DNA of 64,000 bases from Paragemmobacter amnigenus (GCF_009908265.2 NZ_JAAATX020000003.1:62001-126000), one strand, 5' to 3'. Positions 18,290 through 27,801 are shown, numbered from the stretch's first letter. Notes: generated by a model not told the origin, from the letters alone. Numbers and translations are program-made.

Positions 18290-18740
18290 GGGCTTTCCAT
18301 TGCGCCACGGGGGCGGAATGTCAACCGTGGTGGGGAGGGGAGCCCCCCGCGCAACGGTCCGGTTTGCCCCGTGGCCCAAAGCCACGGGGCGCGCACCTCC
18401 CGCTCCACCGGGACGTGCGCCAAGGGCGCCCGCCCCGGCGTGACGCGCGCGCCCCTACCGGCGGCCACGCGAAACGCCCCACTGGGGCCTTTCGCGCGCC
18501 CTTGCGCTCGATGTGACGAAAGAACATCCCTGCAGACCACAACGCGCGCAGCGCCTTCCCGTCCCTCCGGCCGAGACGGCCAAGGCAAGGGAAAACCCCC
18601 ACCCTGTGCACCCACGCACCCTTAACCAACAATCGGCACCCAAATCTCTCCGGATTTGTATGTACACTTTGCGGCACAACCGTCTGCACAACGCACGGCA
18701 CAACCCCGTCGCGCCAACCCCCTGCAACCAAACGGAAAAC
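18290..18740. other. 451-bp gap between rarA and crcB with hairpins and a 12-bp-period repeat
   Basis: No credible coding sequence is present. It holds a perfect 10-bp hairpin at 18366-18390 (GCCCCGTGGC arms), an imperfect 12-bp hairpin at 18468-18496, and three copies of GCACAAC at 18674, 18686 and 18698 with an exact 12-bp period. The half nearest rarA is visibly less GC-rich than the half nearest crcB. Confidence 0.7.
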
Positions 18741-20051
18741 TTAACCGCCCTGCCGCTTCGCCCGCAATTTCGCGAAGTATTCCACCCGCTTCTTCAGCTC
18801 GCGCTCGAACCCCCGTTCGGGCGGCGCATAGAAGACGGGCCGCTTCATCCCTTCGGGGAAATAGTCCTGCCCCGAAAAACCATCCTCGGCATCATGGTCA
18901 TAGGCATAGCCCGCGCCATAGCCGATCTCTTTCATCATCTTCGTCGGCGCGTTCAGGATATGCCGCGGCGGCATCAGCGACCCCGTCTCGCGCGCCGCCG
19001 CCCGCGCCGCCTTGTAGGCCACGTAGACCCCGTTCGATTTCGGCGCAAGTGCCAGATAAACAACGGCATTTGCCAGGGCCAGCTCGCCCTCGGGCGACCC
19101 CAGCCGCTCATAGGTCTGCCAGCTGTCGATGCAGATGCCCTGCGCCTGCGGGTCCGCCAGCCCGATATCCTCCACCGCCATCCGCACCAGCCGCCGCGCC
19201 AGAAAGCGGGGGTCCTCCCCCCCCTCCAGCATCCGCGCGAACCAGTAGAGCGCGCCGTCCGGGTCCGACCCGCGGATGGATTTGTGCAGGGCCGAGATCA
19301 GGTTGTAATGCTCCTCCCCCGACTTGTCGTATTTCGCCGCCCGCCGCATCAACCTTTGCGAAAGCTGGGCGCGGTCCAATGGCCGCTCCACCTTCCACGC
19401 CGCCGCCTGCTCGATCAGGTTCAAAAGCGCCCGCCCGTCGCCATCCGCCATCTCCAGCATCGCCTCGCGCGCCTCGCCCGTCAGCGGCAGCGACCGCCCC
19501 AACTCCTTTTCCGCCCGCTGCGCCAGCCGCTCCAGATCGGCCAAGGAAAGTCGTTCCAAAACAATAACTTGCGCGCGCGACAACAGCGCCGCGTTCAACT
19601 CGAAGCTCGGATTCTCGGTGGTCGCCCCCACCAGAAGGATCGTCCCGTCCTCCATATGCGGCAGGAACCCGTCCTGCTGCGCCTTGTTGAAACGGTGGAT
19701 CTCATCCACGAACAGCAGCGTCCCCTGCCCGTTCTGCCGCCTGATCTTCGCCTGCTCGAACACCTTCTTCAGGTCCGGCACGCCGGTAAAGATCGCGGAA
19801 ATCTGCACAAAGGCCAGATCCGTCTCGTCCGCCAGCAGCCGCGCGATGGTGGTCTTGCCCACCCCCGGCGGCCCCCAAAGCACCAGCGAACTCAACGACT
19901 TGGCCGCCAGCATCGCGCCCAGCGGCCCCTCGGGCGACAACACATGCGCCTGCCCGATCACCTCGGACAGCCGCCTTGGCCGCAGCCGGTCAGCCAGCGG
20001 TCGCGGACCGGCGGGGGTATCCTTGGGCGCAGAGTCGAACAGGTCAGCCAT
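18741..20051 (-). CDS. rarA: Replication-associated recombination protein A (AAA+ ATPase)
   Basis: The 436-residue MgsA/RarA/WRNIP1-family ATPase acts at stalled replication forks. It has Walker A GPPGVGKTT (residues 60-68), Walker B LLFVDEIHRF, sensor motif GATTENPSFELN, and a C-terminal tetramerisation region with GYAYDHDAEDGFSGQDYFPEGM. An N-terminal LFDS segment resembles a clamp-binding peptide. It lies 23 nt downstream of the protease gene and probably shares its transcript. Confidence 0.95.
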   Translation of the reverse strand: MADLFDSAPKDTPAGPRPLADRLRPRRLSEVIGQAHVLSPEGPLGAMLAAKSLSSLVLWGPPGVGKTTIARLLADETDLAFVQISAIFTGVPDLKKVFEQAKIRRQNGQGTLLFVDEIHRFNKAQQDGFLPHMEDGTILLVGATTENPSFELNAALLSRAQVIVLERLSLADLERLAQRAEKELGRSLPLTGEAREAMLEMADGDGRALLNLIEQAAAWKVERPLDRAQLSQRLMRRAAKYDKSGEEHYNLISALHKSIRGSDPDGALYWFARMLEGGEDPRFLARRLVRMAVEDIGLADPQAQGICIDSWQTYERLGSPEGELALANAVVYLALAPKSNGVYVAYKAARAAARETGSLMPPRHILNAPTKMMKEIGYGAGYAYDHDAEDGFSGQDYFPEGMKRPVFYAPPERGFERELKKRVEYFAKLRAKRQGG

Positions 20052-20074
20052 GCCCCGACCTTACCCCCATCCGC

Positions 20075-21469
20075 TCAGAAGCGGAACCGCATCCGCATCC
20101 CCCGCCCCTGCCGCACAAGGTCCACCACCCAGACCCGCGACGGCACCTCGGCCAGCGCCACCACATCCGACGGCGACCCAACCACCGCCCCATTGATCGC
20201 CATGACCAGATCCCCCCGCTGGAACCCCGCCCGCGCCGCCAGATCCTCGGCCTGCACCACCACGACCCCCTCCACCCCGACGGGCAGGCGCAACTCCTCG
20301 GCCACCGCCGGATTGACCCGCGCCACGGTCAGGCCGCGCAGGGCCACATCCTCCGTCACCGTCACCTGCTCGCGCGGCGGATCGTCCGGCGCCGCGATCA
20401 GCCGCAGCGTGCCGCGCATCTCCGCGCCGTCGCGCAGCCAGACCAGCTCGGTCTCGGCCCCCGTCCCCAGCGCCGCCATGCGGAAGATCATCTCCTGCGG
20501 CGTATTGGTCGCCGCACCGCCCATCGACAGGATCACATCCCCCGCCTTCACCCCCGCCGCCGCAAAGGGGCTGAGCGGATGCAGATCCGACACCAGCACC
20601 CCGTCCGGCCGCGCCAGACCCAGCCCCTCGGCCAGCGCCGCATCCATCGCCTGCCCCGTCACCCCGGCCCAGGGCCGCGCGAAACGCTCTGCCCCCGCCT
20701 CGGCCTGCGCGACGATGCTCTTGACCAGATTGGCAGGGATCGCAAAGCCGATCCCGTTCGACCCGCCGCCCTGCGTCAGGATCGCGGTGTTGATCCCCAC
20801 CAGCCGCCCTTCGGTATCGACCAGCGCCCCCCCCGAATTGCCCGGATTGATCGCGGCATCGGTCTGGATGAAATACCCCCGCCCGTCGCCCACCTGCAAA
20901 GCCGACCGCGCAAGGCCCGAGATGATGCCCGACGACACCGTCTGCCCCACGCCAAAGGGGTTGCCGATGGCCAGCACCAGATCGCCCACCTCCACCTCGT
21001 CCGAATTCCGCAGGGGCAGTACCGGCAGATCGCCCGCATCCCGCAGGCGCAGCACCGCCAGATCGCTTTCCTGATCGCCAAGGATCACATCCGCCGCATA
21101 TTCGCGCCGGTCGTTCAGAACCACACGGATTTCTGTCGCCTGCCCAACGACGTGATAGTTCGACACCACGATCCCGTCCGCATCCACGATCACCCCCGAC
21201 CCGAGCGAGTTCTGCAACCGCGGCTGCGCCGGCCCCAGCGCATCGAAGAACTGGCTGAAGAAGGGATCATCGGCAAAGGGGCTGCGCCGTTCCTGCACGA
21301 CGCGCGTGGCATAGATGTTCACCACCGCCGGTGCCGCCGCCTTGACCACCGGCGCAAAGGATAGCGCGACCTGCGCGGCCGACTCCGGCACGGCCGTTTC
21401 GGCCCGCGGGGCCGAAGGAAGGACAACACACAGCGCAACAAGGGCCACAAGGCCCGCTGACCGGATCAT
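20075..21469 (-). CDS. Do/DegQ-like periplasmic serine endoprotease
   Basis: The 464-residue HtrA-family protease has a signal peptide (MIRSAGLVALVALCVVLPSAPRA). Its trypsin-like domain carries the triad His106 (SNYHVV), Asp136 (ESDLAVL) and Ser212 (GNSGG). Two PDZ domains follow, near residues 260-345 and 370-450. It should degrade or hold misfolded envelope proteins. Assignment to DegP, DegQ or another Do paralogue is not possible from this alone. Confidence 0.93.
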   Translation of the reverse strand: MIRSAGLVALVALCVVLPSAPRAETAVPESAAQVALSFAPVVKAAAPAVVNIYATRVVQERRSPFADDPFFSQFFDALGPAQPRLQNSLGSGVIVDADGIVVSNYHVVGQATEIRVVLNDRREYAADVILGDQESDLAVLRLRDAGDLPVLPLRNSDEVEVGDLVLAIGNPFGVGQTVSSGIISGLARSALQVGDGRGYFIQTDAAINPGNSGGALVDTEGRLVGINTAILTQGGGSNGIGFAIPANLVKSIVAQAEAGAERFARPWAGVTGQAMDAALAEGLGLARPDGVLVSDLHPLSPFAAAGVKAGDVILSMGGAATNTPQEMIFRMAALGTGAETELVWLRDGAEMRGTLRLIAAPDDPPREQVTVTEDVALRGLTVARVNPAVAEELRLPVGVEGVVVVQAEDLAARAGFQRGDLVMAINGAVVGSPSDVVALAEVPSRVWVVDLVRQGRGMRMRFRF

Positions 21470-21598
21470 GGCAATCGCCTCCGCTGGAACCGGTCAAGGA
21501 TATGCGCCCAGCCGCAACGCGGCACAAGCGCCCCTGTGGCCACCCGTGCCGCGCCGCCATTCACAGTTCCGCGCGCCCCACCCGATCGCGCCCTGCAT

Positions 21599-22186
21599 TC
21601 AGTGCAACCGCGTCTGCATGCTGATCGTCACGCAGACGCTGCGCATCCCGCCCGCACCGATCACCGGACCGGCGGGCAGACAGTCAAGCCCCACCCGCCG
21701 CGCCAGCCGCGGCGCATGTTCCGGAATGATCCCCAAAAGCTGCTGCGCCCCCAGCGCACGGGCCGACACCACCATCTCGTGGATAAGCTGCATCTGCACC
21801 CGCAGCCGGTCCGAGGCTGGCACCGCCTCGGCCACGAAGACGCGGCTCGATTCCCAGATCAGCGGGTCGACCGGCGCGGCGAAGTTCAGCAGGTCGTCGG
21901 GGATCGTCTCGAGCAAGCCCCGCTGCGCGTCGCGGATCATATAGCTGTAGATGCCGCAGCGGTGGATCGTCGGGGTCAGGCGGACACCGGCCAGCACCTC
22001 GCCGCCCTCATGCACCGCCACCCAGCGGCTTGCGGGCGTGTCGTACTGGTCGAACTCCATCCCGTCGGCCTGCGGCAGGTCCCACCCGTTGTGCTGGATG
22101 AACGTACGGTGCCGCGCACGGAACATCTCGGCAAACAGGGTGCCGTGGTTGTGGATATTGTCGAAAGACAGGGTCGTCGCTTCCAT
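21599..22186 (-). CDS. LuxI-family acyl-homoserine-lactone synthase
   Basis: The 195-residue protein carries the invariant residues of AHL synthases: Arg25 and Phe29 (RHRTF), Trp35 (NGW), Asp46 and Asp49 (FDQYD), Arg69 (GVRL), and Glu112/Arg115 (WESSRVFV). It should make an N-acyl-homoserine lactone from SAM and an acylated carrier; chain length cannot be read. It sits 48 nt downstream of the luxR-type gene on the same strand, with a GAAGGAG ribosome-binding site, so the two are probably co-transcribed. Confidence 0.93.
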   Translation of the reverse strand: MEATTLSFDNIHNHGTLFAEMFRARHRTFIQHNGWDLPQADGMEFDQYDTPASRWVAVHEGGEVLAGVRLTPTIHRCGIYSYMIRDAQRGLLETIPDDLLNFAAPVDPLIWESSRVFVAEAVPASDRLRVQMQLIHEMVVSARALGAQQLLGIIPEHAPRLARRVGLDCLPAGPVIGAGGMRSVCVTISMQTRLH

Positions 22187-22234
22187 CCTGCATCTCCTTC
22201 TCTGGCTGGAACCGGAAAAGGGATGGCCCGCGCG

Positions 22235-22879
22235 TCAGATCAGGCGGTACTCCCGCGCCTTCCTGATCGCTTCGGATGTGGTTCTCGCCTCGAGACGGAT
22301 GCGCGCGGACACCAGCCGCGCCTTCAGCGCACTTTCCGAGATGCCGAGCCGTTCCGCCGCCGCCGCGTGCCGGTCCCCATCCGCCAGACAGCGAAGCGCC
22401 TCGATCTGAGCCTTGGTCAGCTCGCTCGGCGGTTTTGCCTCGATGTGCAGGCGGATCGTCAATTCTTCCAGCGCGGAAAGCTCGGTATCGGAGAATTCGC
22501 GGTCGCTGCGGGCGATGCCCACGATGGACCGCGACGTCACCGGACCATAGGACGATACGGCCCCGAAATTCAGGCCATAGCGCGCCGCCTTGTCCATCAC
22601 GCCAAAAGGATCGGGAAGGGGAATGGCACTCCACCGCGTGGTGCCCGCAAGACCGAGGCCCCAGAACACCAGCGGGTCACGCAGATAGTAGGAATGGGTG
22701 TTGTAGATATCGACCCATTCCTCGGGATAAGTGCTGCGGTAGACGAGGGGGCTTGCAAAGCGGATGTGCAATCCGACCGAATATCCCATCGGGGCGATCG
22801 AACCCAACTCCTGCAACAACTGATTAATGCCCCTGCGTTCCAGCATGACCGGCCCCGTGGCCGCCCCCTTGCTACCCAT
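22235..22879 (-). CDS. LuxR-family autoinducer-binding transcriptional regulator
   Basis: The 214-residue protein has an N-terminal autoinducer-binding domain with the conserved Trp55, Tyr59, Asp68 and Trp83 (YPEEWVDIY, RDPLV, TTRW). A C-terminal GerE-type helix-turn-helix follows (LTKAQIEALRCLADGDRHAAAAERLGIS... in the last 60 residues). It should bind the AHL made by the adjacent synthase and regulate promoters. The ATG at 22879 is preferred; the frame is open to 22945 and an ATG at 22846 is also possible, and no start has a strong ribosome-binding site. Confidence 0.9.
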   Translation of the reverse strand: MGSKGAATGPVMLERRGINQLLQELGSIAPMGYSVGLHIRFASPLVYRSTYPEEWVDIYNTHSYYLRDPLVFWGLGLAGTTRWSAIPLPDPFGVMDKAARYGLNFGAVSSYGPVTSRSIVGIARSDREFSDTELSALEELTIRLHIEAKPPSELTKAQIEALRCLADGDRHAAAAERLGISESALKARLVSARIRLEARTTSEAIRKAREYRLI

Positions 22880-22958
22880 GATTGTTACGACCAGAAGTGC
22901 ATAGCGCGCAAGTTGAAAGCGGCCCGCACAGGTTGTCTGTCGCATGACAGAAGGCCTG

Positions 22959-22974
22959 TGTCAAAATTTTGCCA
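22959..22974. promoter_or_regulatory. 16-bp dyad upstream of luxR-type gene
   Basis: TGTCAAAATTTTGCCA is an inverted repeat with one mismatch, about 80 nt upstream of the luxR start. On the minus strand it contains TTGACA, a perfect -35 sequence, so it is placed like an operator over a promoter, although no good -10 follows. Confidence 0.45.
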
Positions 22975-23022
22975 CATTTTCCGCAGGCTTGGCGCGCGGG
23001 CCGTGACGGGGGGTAAGAAAGC

Positions 23023-23050
23023 AAAAGGCCCGCCGTCACCGGCGGGCCTT
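23023..23050 (-). terminator. Intrinsic terminator of the alpha operon (after rplQ)
   Basis: A perfect 11-bp stem (AAGGCCCGCCG arms, 4-nt loop) followed on the minus strand by TTTT lies 21 nt past the rplQ stop. It separates the ribosomal operon from luxRI. Confidence 0.9.
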
Positions 23051-23071
23051 GCATCCATCCAGTCGGACGGA

Positions 23072-23491
23072 TCAATCTTCGGCGGCTTCTTCCGCCTCGA
23101 CGCGGGCGCGGTCGGCGGCGCCCTTGGCCGAGGTGTCGCGGTCCACGAATTCGATGATCGCCATCGGGGCCATGTCACCGAAACGGAAACCGGCCTTCAG
23201 CACGCGCAGATAGCCGCCGTTGCGCGACTTGTAGCGGGGGCCGAGGATGTCGAACAGACGCGCCACGTGGCGGTCTTCCTTCAGCTGGGCGGCAGCCTGA
23301 CGGCGGGCGTGCAGGTCGCCCCGCTTGGCCAGCGTGATCAGCTTTTCCACGATCGGACGCAGTTCCTTGGCCTTGGGCAGGGTGGTCTTGATCTGCTCGT
23401 GCTCGATCAGCGAGCCGGCCATGTTGGCAAACAGCGCCTTGCGGTGTTCGTGGGTACGGTTCAGGCGGCGGTAACCGCGGGCGTGACGCAT
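23072..23491 (-). CDS. rplQ: 50S ribosomal protein L17
   Basis: The 139-residue protein starts [46 protein letters not shown], the typical L17 core, and carries an acidic C-terminal tail ([10 protein letters not shown]). L17 binds domain III of 23S rRNA near the exit tunnel. It is the last ribosomal gene of the alpha operon, followed by a strong terminator. Confidence 0.97.
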   Translation of the reverse strand: MRHARGYRRLNRTHEHRKALFANMAGSLIEHEQIKTTLPKAKELRPIVEKLITLAKRGDLHARRQAAAQLKEDRHVARLFDILGPRYKSRNGGYLRVLKAGFRFGDMAPMAIIEFVDRDTSAKGAADRARVEAEEAAED

Positions 23492-23600
23492 GGTGATCTC
23501 CTATCGTCTCGTTTTGCTTTGTGTTGCGACCCGTGCGTGCGGACCGCGTCGTTGGGGCGGTATTGCCCATGCTTTCCCCGGAAATCCGGGCATTTGCGTA

Positions 23601-23620
23601 GGGCGGGGTTGACCCCGCCC
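23601..23620 (-). repeat. GC-rich hairpin element after rpoA stop
   Basis: GGGCGGGGTTGACCCCGCCC, a 9-bp-arm palindrome, lies 4-5 nt beyond the rpoA stop. It is a member of a repeated family found after several genes of this block. Confidence 0.85.
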
Positions 23621-23624
23621 CCCG

Positions 23625-24641
23625 TCAGAACTGGTCCTCGAAGCGCTTGGCCAGATCCTCGATGTTCTCCGGCGGCCAGTCCTCGACTTCCATGCCAAGG
23701 TGCAGGCCCATGCCGGACAGCACTTCCTTGATCTCGTTCAGCGACTTGCGGCCGAAGTTCGGGGTGCGCAGCATCTCGGCTTCGGTCTTCTGGATCAGGT
23801 CGCCGATATAGACGATGTTGTCGTTCTTCAGGCAGTTGGCCGAACGGACCGAAAGCTCCAGCTCGTCCACCTTCTTCAGAAGCAGCGGGTTGAATTCCAG
23901 ACCCGCATCGACCTCGCCCTTGCCAGCCTGTTCCGGCTCGTCGAAGTTGACGAAGATCGACAGCTGGTCCTGCAGGATGCGCGCGGCATAGGCCACGGCG
24001 TCATCCGGCGTCAGGCTGCCGTCGGTTTCGATCTTCATCGTCAGCTTGTCATAGTCCAGCACCTGCCCCTCGCGGGTGGGCTGCACTTCGTAGCTGACCT
24101 TCTTGACCGGCGAATAGATCGCGTCGATCGGGATCAGGCCGATGGGCGCATCCTCGGGGCGGTTCTTGTCGGCCGAGACATAGCCCTTGCCGGTGTTGAC
24201 CGTCAGTTCCATGAACACGTCCGCGCCGTCATCCAGATGGCAGATCACGTGGTCCTTGTTCAGAACCTCGATCCCGTTCGACTCCGAGATGTCGCCCGCC
24301 GTCACGACGCCCGGCCCCTTGGCCGAGATCGACAGGCGCTTAGGCCCCTCGACTTCCATCTTCAGGCTGACGCCTTTCAGGTTCAGCACGATGTCGGTGA
24401 CGTCCTCACGCACACCCGCCACGCTGGAGAACTCGTGCAGCACGTTGTCGATCTGCACGCTGGTGATGGCACCACCCTGCAGCGACGACATCAGCACGCG
24501 GCGCAGCGCGTTGCCCAGCGTCAGGCCGAAGCCCCGCTCCAGCGGCTCGGCGATCACCGTGGCCACGCGCGAGGGATCGGCGCCGGGGCGCACGACCAGC
24601 TGCGTCGGCTTGATGAGTTCCTGCCAGTTCTTGTGGATCAT
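23625..24641 (-). CDS. rpoA: DNA-directed RNA polymerase subunit alpha
   Basis: The 338-residue alpha subunit starts [12 protein letters not shown] at the ATG at 24641. The N-terminal domain has the dimerisation/assembly motif [26 protein letters not shown]-like sequence, and the C-terminal domain has [46 protein letters not shown], used for UP-element and activator contact. It is full length. It lies between rpsK and rplQ as in other alphaproteobacteria. Confidence 0.98.
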   Translation of the reverse strand: MIHKNWQELIKPTQLVVRPGADPSRVATVIAEPLERGFGLTLGNALRRVLMSSLQGGAITSVQIDNVLHEFSSVAGVREDVTDIVLNLKGVSLKMEVEGPKRLSISAKGPGVVTAGDISESNGIEVLNKDHVICHLDDGADVFMELTVNTGKGYVSADKNRPEDAPIGLIPIDAIYSPVKKVSYEVQPTREGQVLDYDKLTMKIETDGSLTPDDAVAYAARILQDQLSIFVNFDEPEQAGKGEVDAGLEFNPLLLKKVDELELSVRSANCLKNDNIVYIGDLIQKTEAEMLRTPNFGRKSLNEIKEVLSGMGLHLGMEVEDWPPENIEDLAKRFEDQF

Positions 24642-24714
24642 GCTTTCGCCTCCATACCTGTCCGCTGCCCATGTCCAGAAAGCAGCCGACGCCCGAGGAT
24701 CAGAAATAGCTGAA

Positions 24715-24742
24715 GCGGGCCGCACCAGATGGCACGGCCCGC
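24715..24742 (-). promoter_or_regulatory. 13-bp hairpin between rpsK and rpoA
   Basis: Arms at 24715-24727 and 24730-24742 pair over 13 bp (two G-U wobbles in RNA) with a 2-nt centre. It starts 15 nt past the rpsK stop and has no T-run, so it looks like an mRNA processing or stability hairpin rather than a terminator. Confidence 0.6.
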
Positions 24743-24757
24743 CTTATTCGAAATATC

Positions 24758-25156
24758 TTAGACGCGGCGGCGCTTCGGCGGGCGGCAGCCGTTATGCGCC
24801 AGCGGGGTCACATCACGGATCGAGGTGATGTTGAAGCCCACGGCGGCCAGCGCGCGCAGCGCCGACTCGCGGCCCGAACCCGGGCCCTGCACTTCGACTT
24901 CCAGCGTCTTCACGCCATGTTCCTGCGCCTTGCGGCCCGCATCCTCGGCGGCCATCTGGGCCGCGTAGGGGGTCGATTTGCGCGAACCCTTGAAGCCCAT
25001 GGTGCCGGCCGACGACCACGAGATCGCATTGCCCTGCACGTCCGAGATCAGGATCTTGGTGTTGTTGAACGACGAGTTCACATGCGCCACGCCAGCGGCG
25101 ATGTTCTTGCGTTCCTTGCGCTTGGTGCGCGCGGCGGATTTGGTATCACGTGCCAT
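24758..25156 (-). CDS. rpsK: 30S ribosomal protein S11
   Basis: The 132-residue protein has the S11 hallmarks [30 protein letters not shown] and the C-terminal [18 protein letters not shown]. It sits on the 30S platform. It follows rpsM by 15 nt. Confidence 0.97.
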   Translation of the reverse strand: MARDTKSAARTKRKERKNIAAGVAHVNSSFNNTKILISDVQGNAISWSSAGTMGFKGSRKSTPYAAQMAAEDAGRKAQEHGVKTLEVEVQGPGSGRESALRALAAVGFNITSIRDVTPLAHNGCRPPKRRRV

Positions 25157-25171
25157 ATCTGAACGCTCCCC

Positions 25172-25540
25172 TTACTTCTTCTTGCCGGCGATCGGCTTCG
25201 CCGGGCCCTTGCGGGTGCGGGCGTTGGTGTGGGTGCGCTGGCCGCGAACCGGCAGGTTCTTGCGGTGACGCAGGCCGCGATAGCAGCCGAGGTCCATCAG
25301 ACGCTTGATGTTCATCGACACTTCACGGCGCAGGTCGCCCTCGACGGTGAAGTTGGCGTCGATGAATTCGCGGATTGCCAGCACTTCGGCATCCGACAGC
25401 TGGTTCACGCGACGGGCGCGGTCGATGTTCAGCGAATTGCAGATGATTTCCGCATTATGCGGACCGATGCCGGTGATGTAGGTCAGGGCGATCGGCACCC
25501 GCTTCTGGGTGGGGATGTTGACGCCAGCAATACGTGCCAC
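25172..25540 (-). CDS. rpsM: 30S ribosomal protein S13
   Basis: The start is a GTG at 25540 (read as Met: [19 protein letters not shown]), giving the normal 122 residues. The C-terminus [27 protein letters not shown] is the conserved S13 tail that contacts the subunit interface and P-site tRNA. The frame is open upstream, but that part is leader. Confidence 0.97.
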   Translation of the reverse strand: MARIAGVNIPTQKRVPIALTYITGIGPHNAEIICNSLNIDRARRVNQLSDAEVLAIREFIDANFTVEGDLRREVSMNIKRLMDLGCYRGLRHRKNLPVRGQRTHTNARTRKGPAKPIAGKKK

Positions 25541-25681
25541 GCGTGTGTTCCTTTTCGTTGCGGTTCCGTGATGCCAGAACCTTTTTTCACAACTCCGGCA
25601 GAGCGGACGTTCCGTTCCACCGATTCGGTCTGACCGGCCAAGCATCAATTATGGCCGGACGATTCCCTTGCGGGACGCCGT

Positions 25682-25710
25682 GCTTTATGGGCTTTTCCCC
25701 CGCACGTCAA
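25682..25710 (-). promoter_or_regulatory. Candidate promoter of rpsM-rpsK-rpoA-rplQ
   Basis: On the minus strand TTGACG (25705-25710) and TAAAGC (25682-25687) are 17 bp apart, giving a leader of about 135 nt before rpsM. Two further TTGACA sequences lie just upstream in the adk 3' end. Confidence 0.55.
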
Positions 25711-25728
25711 GGGCGCGGGAAGGGTTTG

Positions 25729-26379
25729 TCAAGCTTTGTCAAGCACTGCCGCGATGGCCTGCGCCACCGCATCCATTTCCGCCAGCCCGTCGACCGACGA
25801 AAGCTGCTTCTTGGCGTAGTAGTAACCGATCAGCGGCGAGGTCTTCTTGTAATATTCCATCAGCCGCTGCTTCAGCGCGTCCTCGTTGTCGTCGGCCCGC
25901 CGCTTCAGGTCATGCGACCCGCAGACATCGCAGGTGCCCGCCGCCTTGGTGGGCTTCGTGACATCGTGATAGACCTCGCCGCACTGGCCGCAGGTGAAGC
26001 GGCCGGTGATCCGCGCGACCAGCGCCGCGTCGTCCACCTGCATCTCGATCACCGCATCCAGCACCTGCCCCGTCCGCGACAGAAGCTGCCCCAGCGCATC
26101 CGCCTGCGGCAGCGTGCGGGGGAAACCGTCGAAGATGAAGCCGCCACCGGCGGGACCGGTGATCTTCTCCTCGATCAGGCCGATCACGATGTCATCGGTG
26201 ACCAGCTCGCCCCGCGCCATGACCTCGGCCACGCGCTTGCCCATTTCGGTGCCGCTCGTCTTGGCCTCGCGCAGCATGTCGCCGGTGGACAGCTGCACCA
26301 TGCCGCGCTCTTCGACCAGACGCTTGGCCTGCGTGCCCTTCCCCGCGCCGGGCGGGCCCAGAAGGATGATGTTCGCCAT
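25729..26379 (-). CDS. adk: Adenylate kinase (four-cysteine, metal-binding LID type)
   Basis: Adk interconverts AMP+ATP and 2 ADP. The 216-residue protein starts [17 protein letters not shown] (P-loop at residues 8-15) and has [12 protein letters not shown] for AMP binding. Its LID contains CGQC and CDVC pairs, a four-cysteine site like those that bind zinc in Gram-positive and Paracoccus adenylate kinases. The ATG at 26379 lies 11 nt after the secY stop. Confidence 0.96.
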   Translation of the reverse strand: MANIILLGPPGAGKGTQAKRLVEERGMVQLSTGDMLREAKTSGTEMGKRVAEVMARGELVTDDIVIGLIEEKITGPAGGGFIFDGFPRTLPQADALGQLLSRTGQVLDAVIEMQVDDAALVARITGRFTCGQCGEVYHDVTKPTKAAGTCDVCGSHDLKRRADDNEDALKQRLMEYYKKTSPLIGYYYAKKQLSSVDGLAEMDAVAQAIAAVLDKA

Positions 26380-26389
26380 CTGTCCGCCC

Positions 26390-27748
26390 TCAGCGCCGCG
26401 CAGGGGCCTTGGGGGCCGAGCGTTTCTTGCCACGCAGGTTCGACTTCTCGATCAGCCCCTCATACTGGTGGGCCAGCAGATGCGACTGGATCTGGTTGAT
26501 CGTGTCCATCGTCACCGACACCACGATCAGCACCGACGTGCCGCCGAAGTAGAAGGGGATGCCCACTTCCGCGATCAGGATCTCAGGCAGCAGACAGACG
26601 GCGGCCAGATAGGCCGACCCCAGCACCAGAACGCGGTTCACCACATATTCCAGATATTCCTCGGTCTTCTTGCCGGGACGGATGCCGGGGATAAAGCCGT
26701 TCTGGTTCTTCAGGTTGTCCGCCACATCCTCGACCTTGAAGGCCACGTTGGCGGTGTAGAAATAGGCGAAGAACACGATCATCCCCGCCATCGCCAGCAG
26801 GTGCAGCGGCTGGCCATAGCCCAGATAGGCCATCAGCGTGGACAGGACGGGGTTCGTGTCCTGACCCGAGAAGGTGCCGATCGTGGTGGGCAGCAGCAGC
26901 AGGGACGAAGCGAAGATCGCCGGGATCACGCCCGCGGGGTTCACCTTCACCGGCAGGTGCGACGACCCGCCGTCATAGATCTTCATGCCCACCTGACGGC
27001 GGGGATACTGGATGTGGATCTTGCGCAGCGCGCGTTCCATGAAGACGACAAAGGCGATGACCGCCACCACCATCACGATGATGCCAAGGATCAGCGGGGT
27101 GGACAGCGCGCCCGACCGGCCCTGTTCGAAGAACTGCACCAGCGCGGCGGGGATTTCCGCCACGATGCCCACAAAGATGATCAGCGAGATGCCATTGCCG
27201 ATGCCGCGCGCGGTGATCTGCTCGCCCAGCCACATCAGGAACATCGTGCCGCCGACCAGCGTGATCACGCAGGCCGCCTTGAAGAACAGGCCCGGATCAT
27301 GGGCCAGACCGCCCGCCTCGATGGAAACGGCAATGCCCCAGGCCTGGAAGGTCGCCAGAGCCACCGTGCCATAACGGGTGTACTGGTTGATCTTCTTTCG
27401 GCCCTGCTCGCCCTCTTTCTTCAACTGCTCCAGCGCGGGCACCATCGACGCCAGAAGCTGCACGATGATCGACGCGCTGATATAGGGCATGATCCCCAGC
27501 GCGAAGATGCCCATCCGGCTGATCGCGCCGCCCGTGAACAGGTTCAGCATCCCGCCGATCCCCTGTCCCGCCTGCGTCATGAACTCGCGCAGCGCCGTGC
27601 CGTCGATCCCCGGAACGGGGATATAGGTCCCCAGACGGTAGACGATCAGCAGACCGAGGGTGAAGAAGATACGCTGGCGAAGATCGGTCGCCTTGCCAAG
27701 GGCGGACCAGCTCAGGTTCGCCGCCATTTGCTCTGCAGCAGATGCCAT
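26390..27748 (-). CDS. secY: Preprotein translocase subunit SecY
   Basis: The 452-residue protein is the channel subunit of SecYEG, with ten predicted membrane helices. Recognisable SecY stretches are [18 protein letters not shown] (helix 1), [29 protein letters not shown] (plug/helix 2) and [22 protein letters not shown] in the cytoplasmic loop. secE lies in this window too, near 56.6 kb. It sits between rplO and adk. Confidence 0.97.
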   Translation of the reverse strand: MASAAEQMAANLSWSALGKATDLRQRIFFTLGLLIVYRLGTYIPVPGIDGTALREFMTQAGQGIGGMLNLFTGGAISRMGIFALGIMPYISASIIVQLLASMVPALEQLKKEGEQGRKKINQYTRYGTVALATFQAWGIAVSIEAGGLAHDPGLFFKAACVITLVGGTMFLMWLGEQITARGIGNGISLIIFVGIVAEIPAALVQFFEQGRSGALSTPLILGIIVMVVAVIAFVVFMERALRKIHIQYPRRQVGMKIYDGGSSHLPVKVNPAGVIPAIFASSLLLLPTTIGTFSGQDTNPVLSTLMAYLGYGQPLHLLAMAGMIVFFAYFYTANVAFKVEDVADNLKNQNGFIPGIRPGKKTEEYLEYVVNRVLVLGSAYLAAVCLLPEILIAEVGIPFYFGGTSVLIVVSVTMDTINQIQSHLLAHQYEGLIEKSNLRGKKRSAPKAPARR

Positions 27749-27769
27749 TCCCGGACTCTTTTCATGAAG

Positions 27770-27801
27770 GCGCCGCCGAACCGTTTTCCGGTCGGCGGCG
27801 C
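27770..27801 (-). promoter_or_regulatory. Hairpin between rplO and secY
   Basis: A 10-bp perfect stem (GCGCCGCCGA/TCGGCGGCGC) caps a small inner stem in the 100-bp rplO-secY spacer. No T-run follows, so it is more likely an mRNA stability or processing structure. Confidence 0.6.

Noticed and set aside
17925-18308. N-terminal extension of the pseudouridine synthase frame through crcB
   Set aside because: It overlaps crcB in another frame and adds Gly/Arg/Cys-rich sequence; the ATG at 17924 starts a proper S4 domain.
18290-18400. Fluoride riboswitch ahead of crcB
   Set aside because: The conserved crcB-motif core could not be found on the minus strand upstream of the start codon.
22187-22234. 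lux box between the luxR- and luxI-type genes
   Set aside because: The 48-nt spacer has no dyad resembling ACCTGT-N8-ACAGGT; only a ribosome-binding site is evident.
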